Source: CAZOZK01 sp964584245 (GTDB lineage: Bacteria > Patescibacteriota > Microgenomatia > UBA1400 > PJMF01). Taken from it: a stretch of 7,553 nucleotides of DNA. The DNA is taken from positions 1 through 7,553 of the forward strand of contig CAZOZK010000056.1 of NCBI GenBank assembly GCA_964584245.1. The letters are read 5' to 3'. The notes under the pieces were generated by a model, which was not told the DNA's origin, did not search any database, and worked only from the letters and a program-made list of their open reading frames with translations. The position numbers were made by a program, and so were the translations under genes. Below are positions 4,643 to 7,553 of the stretch, piece after piece; position 1 is the stretch's first letter, and each line of letters starts with the position of its first letter.

Positions 4643-6605
4643 TGATGACTTCACCTTCTTCAGCTTTGCCTTTTTCTTTTGATGACTCATCTTTAGCAGC
4701 ATCACCTGACGCATCTCCTGATCCAGCTGCTCCGCCATCTCCAGCACTTCCAGCTCCACCTTGTGCACCAGCCTGATTTGCGGCCTGCATCACCTGAGCA
4801 ATTTTTTGCGCAGAGGTCAAGGTTTCATCGGTAGCTTTTTTGAGCTCTTCTGCAGTAACATCATCTTTGGCTGCCAACTCTTTGAGTTTGGTTACATTTT
4901 GCTCAATAGCTTCTTTGTCTTTTGCTTCGAGCTTGTCGCCATATTCTTTGAGCTGCTTTTCCATTTCAAAAGCAACACTGTTTGCATGATTTCGAGCCTC
5001 AACAGTTTCTTTTTTGATTTTGTCTTCTTCTGCAAATTTTTCTGCATCAGCTTTCATTTTTTCAACTTCTTCTTCGGAAAGATTGGTTGAGTTTTGAATG
5101 GTGATTTTTTGCTCTTTACCACTGGTTTTGTCTTTTGCGGTTACGTGCAAAATACCGTTGCTATCAATATCGAATGTAACTTCAACTTGTGGAACTCCTC
5201 TTGGCGCTGGTGGAATACCATCCAAGACAAATCTGCCCAAAGTTTTATTATCGGCAGCCATTTGTCGCTCCCCTTGCAAGACATTGATTTCAACTTGGGT
5301 CTGATTATCAGCCGCGGTCGAAAACACTTGTGATTTGCTGGTTGGAATCGTAGTATTTCTATCAATCAATGGAGTGCGAATTCCACCCATGGTTTCCAAA
5401 CCTAAGGTCAATGGAGTGACATCGAGCAAGACCACGTCGGTCACATCTCCTCCAATCACACCAGCTTGAATTGCAGCACCAATTGCCACAACTTCATCTG
5501 GGTTCACGCCTTTGTGTGGCACTTTGCCAAAGAATTTTTCGACTTCTGACTGCACTTTTGGCATACGGGTCATACCGCCGACCAACACTACTTCATCAAT
5601 CTCACTTGCACTGTATCCTGAGTCCTTAAGAGCTTTTTTGACCGGCTCAAAGGTTTTTTGGATCAAACTATCGACCAATTCTTCGTATTTTGCTCGAGTC
5701 AAACTCAAAGTTAAATGCAAAGGTTGACCATCATCACCTTGAGTGATAAATGGTTGATTGATTTCGGTTTGACTTGCAGATGACAATTCTTTTTTAGCTT
5801 TTTCTGCAGCATCTTTAATACGTTGGAGTGCTTGAGGATCTTTTGATAAATCTTTGCCTTGCTCTTTTTTGAACTCAGCAATAATCCATTCAATGATCGC
5901 ACTGTCAAAGTCGTCTCCGCCCAAGAACGTGTCACCGTTGGTGGATTTGACTTCAAACACACCATCTCCAATTTCTAAAATAGAGATATCGAATGTTCCA
6001 CCGCCAAGGTCATAGACTGCAATTTTTGAACTGCCTTTTTTATCAAGACCGTAGGCAAGTGCAGCCGCGGTTGGCTCGTTGACAATGCGCTCCACAGTTA
6101 AGCCAGCAATCTCGCCAGCTTGTTTGGTTGCTTGGCGCTGCGAGTCATCAAAATACGCAGGTACGGTAATAACTGCACGGGTGATAGTTCCGCCAACATA
6201 GCTTTCAGCATCTGCCTTAGCCTTTGCCAAAATTTTTGCGGAAATTTCTTGTGGAGTGTACTGTTTGCCATCGATCGAGACTACAGCCATACCATCTTTG
6301 CCGGAAGTAATTTCGTACGAGACGTGCTTCATTGCAGCGGTTACTGCATCATCTTTGAGTTTTCGTCCCATAAATCGTTTGACTGAGTTCACGGTCGTTT
6401 TTGGATTGAGCACAATCTGGCGATTTGCTGCATCTCCAACGGTAACATTTCCACCTTTAAATCCAACAATAGATGGGAATGTATTTCTTCCTTCTGCGGT
6501 TGGAATTATTTTTGCGGTACCACCTTCCATTACAGCTACTGCTGAGTTGGTTGTACCAAGGTCAATTCCGATTATTTTTCCTGTTGCTTGTTTAGCGTCT
6601 GACAT
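4635..6605 (-). CDS. dnaK: Molecular chaperone DnaK (Hsp70)
   Basis: ATP-driven cytosolic chaperone that binds exposed hydrophobic segments, with GrpE as nucleotide exchanger and a J-protein as activator. At 656 residues it is full length. Nucleotide-binding domain: phosphate-1 loop GIDLGTTNSAVAV (13-25), VPAYFDDSQRQAT (148-160), NEPTAAALAYGL (176-187), phosphate-2 DLGGGTFDISIL (199-210), adenosine motif VLVGGMTRMP (340-349). The interdomain linker with VVLLDVTPLTLGLE (391-404) leads into the beta substrate domain, with LQGER at 443-447, and the helical lid (about 508-605). The tail from about 608 is a low-complexity Gly/Ala/Asp/Ser segment ending in GEVINE rather than the more usual EEVKDDK-like end. 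The start is fixed by AGGAGG 5 nt before the ATG. The grpE stop is 24 nt upstream. The stop overlaps the glycosyltransferase start. Confidence 0.99.
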   Translation of the reverse strand: MSDAKQATGKIIGIDLGTTNSAVAVMEGGTAKIIPTAEGRNTFPSIVGFKGGNVTVGDAANRQIVLNPKTTVNSVKRFMGRKLKDDAVTAAMKHVSYEITSGKDGMAVVSIDGKQYTPQEISAKILAKAKADAESYVGGTITRAVITVPAYFDDSQRQATKQAGEIAGLTVERIVNEPTAAALAYGLDKKGSSKIAVYDLGGGTFDISILEIGDGVFEVKSTNGDTFLGGDDFDSAIIEWIIAEFKKEQGKDLSKDPQALQRIKDAAEKAKKELSSASQTEINQPFITQGDDGQPLHLTLSLTRAKYEELVDSLIQKTFEPVKKALKDSGYSASEIDEVVLVGGMTRMPKVQSEVEKFFGKVPHKGVNPDEVVAIGAAIQAGVIGGDVTDVVLLDVTPLTLGLETMGGIRTPLIDRNTTIPTSKSQVFSTAADNQTQVEINVLQGERQMAADNKTLGRFVLDGIPPAPRGVPQVEVTFDIDSNGILHVTAKDKTSGKEQKITIQNSTNLSEEEVEKMKADAEKFAEEDKIKKETVEARNHANSVAFEMEKQLKEYGDKLEAKDKEAIEQNVTKLKELAAKDDVTAEELKKATDETLTSAQKIAQVMQAANQAGAQGGAGSAGDGGAAGSGDASGDAAKDESSKEKGKAEEGEVINE

Positions 6606-6632
6606 TTTGTCCTCCTTTTTACTTTTTTTTTA
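6606..6632 (-). promoter_or_regulatory. Strong dnaK Shine-Dalgarno in an A-rich grpE-dnaK junction
   Basis: AGGAGG (6616-6611) lies 5 nt before the dnaK ATG, an almost perfect anti-16S match. The rest of the junction is nearly pure A on the minus strand, with the near-repeat AAAAAAGTAA spanning the grpE stop. A-rich unstructured leaders favour high translation, which suits an abundant chaperone. This site contrasts with the absence of any Shine-Dalgarno before dnaJ and the protease-like gene. Confidence 0.85.
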
Positions 6633-7121
6633 CTTTTTTGCACCCAACACCACTCGCGCGTGTTGGAGAACTTCGCCGTTGTACATGAGTGCTGGCCGGT
6701 GCACTCGCACAACTACTTCTGCTGGTTCTTGTGTTTCTGCTACTTCCATAGTGTTTACGTCAAATGGTTGTCCCATCACATCTTGTTTGGTCAGCCCAAA
6801 CTCTTCGAGCTTTTGCCAAAACTGGGCAATCACCATATTCATGCCTGTGTCGTTTACTTGTGTTGCGGCCAATTCTAAGTGTGAAAGTGGCTCAAGCAAT
6901 CCTTCAATTAATTCTTTATTTGCGTAGGTTACAAATGATGCGCGTTCTTCACGATTGCGTCGCACTAAGTTTTGATAATCCGCTAAGGCGCGTCGTTCTG
7001 ATTCTTGCAACTGAATAATGTGCTCGTGTGCTTGTTCAAGTTGTTCTTGTATCTGCTGCAAATCTGTTTCCATTTTTTCTGATTCTGTTTCGATAGTATT
7101 GGTTGCTTTTTTTACTTGCAT
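6630..7121 (-). CDS. grpE: Nucleotide exchange factor GrpE
   Basis: Dimeric cytosolic co-chaperone that releases ADP from DnaK. At 163 residues it is a normal but short GrpE. A long charged, Gln/Glu-rich N-terminal helix (about 10-60) should form the coiled-coil dimer stalk, continuing into the signature ADYQNLVRRNREERASF (47-63). A helical segment follows (70-108, LEPLSHLELA and FWQKLEEFGL). The C-terminal beta wing that contacts DnaK spans about 117-160, with GQPFDVNTMEVAET, then VVVRVHRPALMYNGEVLQHARVVL. Many GrpEs have His before Glu in the FDxxxHEA position; here it is Met (FDVNTMEV), a common kind of substitution. Shine-Dalgarno AAGGAG lies 6 nt before the ATG. The hrcA stop is 63 nt upstream, and no convincing promoter is seen between them, so cotranscription with hrcA and dnaK is likely. 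Confidence 0.96.
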   Translation of the reverse strand: MQVKKATNTIETESEKMETDLQQIQEQLEQAHEHIIQLQESERRALADYQNLVRRNREERASFVTYANKELIEGLLEPLSHLELAATQVNDTGMNMVIAQFWQKLEEFGLTKQDVMGQPFDVNTMEVAETQEPAEVVVRVHRPALMYNGEVLQHARVVLGAKK

Positions 7122-7184
7122 ACTTTTCTCCTTTTAATTCAACCGTGTAAAAAGATCCTATTCAAAACTCAATTATTCTATTAC

Positions 7185-7553
7185 TTACTCCGTCATCTCT
7201 TCTACCACGCCTCTAAAGTAACGCATCATCGGAATAAGATACTCGTACTCAAAGCGTGTAGATCCTAACACACCAATTTTGCATTGCATGCCGGCAGTCT
7301 GAATTTCCATAAAAATCAACCCAACTGGTTCAAGGTATCTGTTGCCTAGTTCAGGGCCAAATACTAAGTGTATTGGATTTTCGCTGTTTACCGACTCAAA
7401 AATTTCATCAATCAAATTTGCTTCTTCTATAAGTGAGAGCACGTTTCGCACCACATCAATATCAAAAAACTCTGGCATGCTCAGGAGGTTTGCGTAGCCT
7501 GCGGTGTAGATTTTTTTATCACCGGTCAGCGCAATGCCCAGCGCGTGAGATCT
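7185..7553 (-). CDS. hrcA: Heat-inducible transcription repressor HrcA (C-terminal part; 5' end beyond window)
   Basis: HrcA represses heat-shock operons by binding the CIRCE inverted repeat as a dimer; chaperone availability controls its activity. The frame is open from the right edge and 122 codons are visible, so the N-terminal winged-helix DNA-binding domain is outside. Visible family marks: GYANLLSMPEF (residues 19-29 of this fragment), equal to the G-x-x-NLL-x-x-PEF block; a stretch with an IEEANLIDEIFE helix; and GVLGSTRFEYEYLIPMMRYF (94-113), equal to the family GxxGPTRMDYxxVIxLV block with Ser for Pro. An internal ATG at 7478 is not the start, because family homology continues upstream of it. 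Its place before grpE and dnaK is the classic hrcA-grpE-dnaK order and predicts HrcA/CIRCE control. The main operator would lie beyond the right edge. Confidence 0.93.
   Translation of the reverse strand, partial: RSHALGIALTGDKKIYTAGYANLLSMPEFFDIDVVRNVLSLIEEANLIDEIFESVNSENPIHLVFGPELGNRYLEPVGLIFMEIQTAGMQCKIGVLGSTRFEYEYLIPMMRYFRGVVEEMTE

Noticed and set aside
4643..4768. Longer glycosyltransferase start at 4768 (or at 4690), overlapping dnaK by up to 134 nt
   Set aside because: The extra residues are charged and Met-rich, read out of frame through the conserved dnaK coding region, and precede a natural N-terminal membrane helix. The 8-nt ATGAGTAA overlap is a typical coupled start.
6606..6640. 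A6-A9 runs at the grpE end as a programmed frameshift joining grpE to dnaK
   Set aside because: Both proteins are complete in their own frames, and dnaK has its own strong Shine-Dalgarno and start codon.
6256..6927. 223-codon plus-strand open frame opposite dnaK and grpE
   Set aside because: It lies antisense to two certain genes, has Cys/Ser/Phe-rich composition typical of a reverse-frame shadow, and shows no recognisable domain.
7122..7184. Separate promoter between hrcA and grpE (TTGAGT-N17-TACACG)
   Set aside because: The -10 match is poor and the region is AT-rich, so such matches are expected by chance. Cotranscription from hrcA is simpler.
1..7553. Alternative genetic code (TGA as Gly or Trp), since no gene here stops with TGA
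   Set aside because: No internal in-frame TGA occurs in any of the seven genes, and Gly and Trp use ordinary codons. Six TAA/TAG stops are too few to imply recoding.
1..7553. CRISPR arrays, tRNA or rRNA genes, insertion sequence ends
   Set aside because: No spaced direct repeats, cloverleaf-like segments, rRNA motifs or transposase frames were seen on either strand.

Overview
All seven genes in this window lie on the minus strand, so transcription runs right to left: hrcA (3' part only), grpE, dnaK, a multi-pass GT-C type glycosyltransferase, a zinc-finger-less DnaJ, a small membrane protein with an M48-like zinc-protease signature, and nusA (5' part only). This is a bacterial HrcA-type heat-shock locus running into the start of the nusA transcription/translation region. 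The packing is tight. The only sizeable gap is 1131-1389, which holds a promoter-like sequence, a hairpin with a T-run, and nothing I can call a gene with confidence.

The organism is a bacterium of middling G+C using the standard code. All six visible stop codons are TAA or TAG, but no reading frame contains an internal TGA, so the TGA-as-glycine code of Gracilibacteria does not apply. Three things suggest a Candidate Phyla Radiation (Patescibacteria) genome: the glycosyltransferase style (YDxAKD plus GPFYYY motifs), a class B J-protein where a full DnaJ would be expected, and a nusA with no rimP directly upstream. This placement is an inference without a database search.

Right part (4635-7553): hrcA, grpE and dnaK form the classic repressor/co-chaperone/chaperone series. 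grpE and dnaK have strong Shine-Dalgarno sequences. The glycosyltransferase start codon overlaps the dnaK stop codon by 8 bases, so this membrane enzyme appears translationally coupled to dnaK and belongs to the heat-shock transcript.

Middle part (1390-3080): dnaJ and the protease-like gene each have a promoter-like extended -10 box almost touching the start codon and no Shine-Dalgarno, which suggests leaderless or nearly leaderless mRNAs. Around the dnaJ promoter lies a cluster of dyads. One resembles a degenerate CIRCE operator (TTAGCA-N15-TGCTTA), a plausible target for the HrcA encoded upstream.

Left part (1-1335): nusA appears to have its own promoter. Its leader of about 170 nt contains a hairpin with a T6 tract early on. 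This may be a leader attenuator, the terminator of the upstream unit, or a REP-like repeat unit.

Functionally, DnaK, GrpE and the J-protein make a cytosolic folding machine under HrcA control. The glycosyltransferase and the M48-like protease would add envelope functions to the same stress locus. That joint function is inferred from position only.
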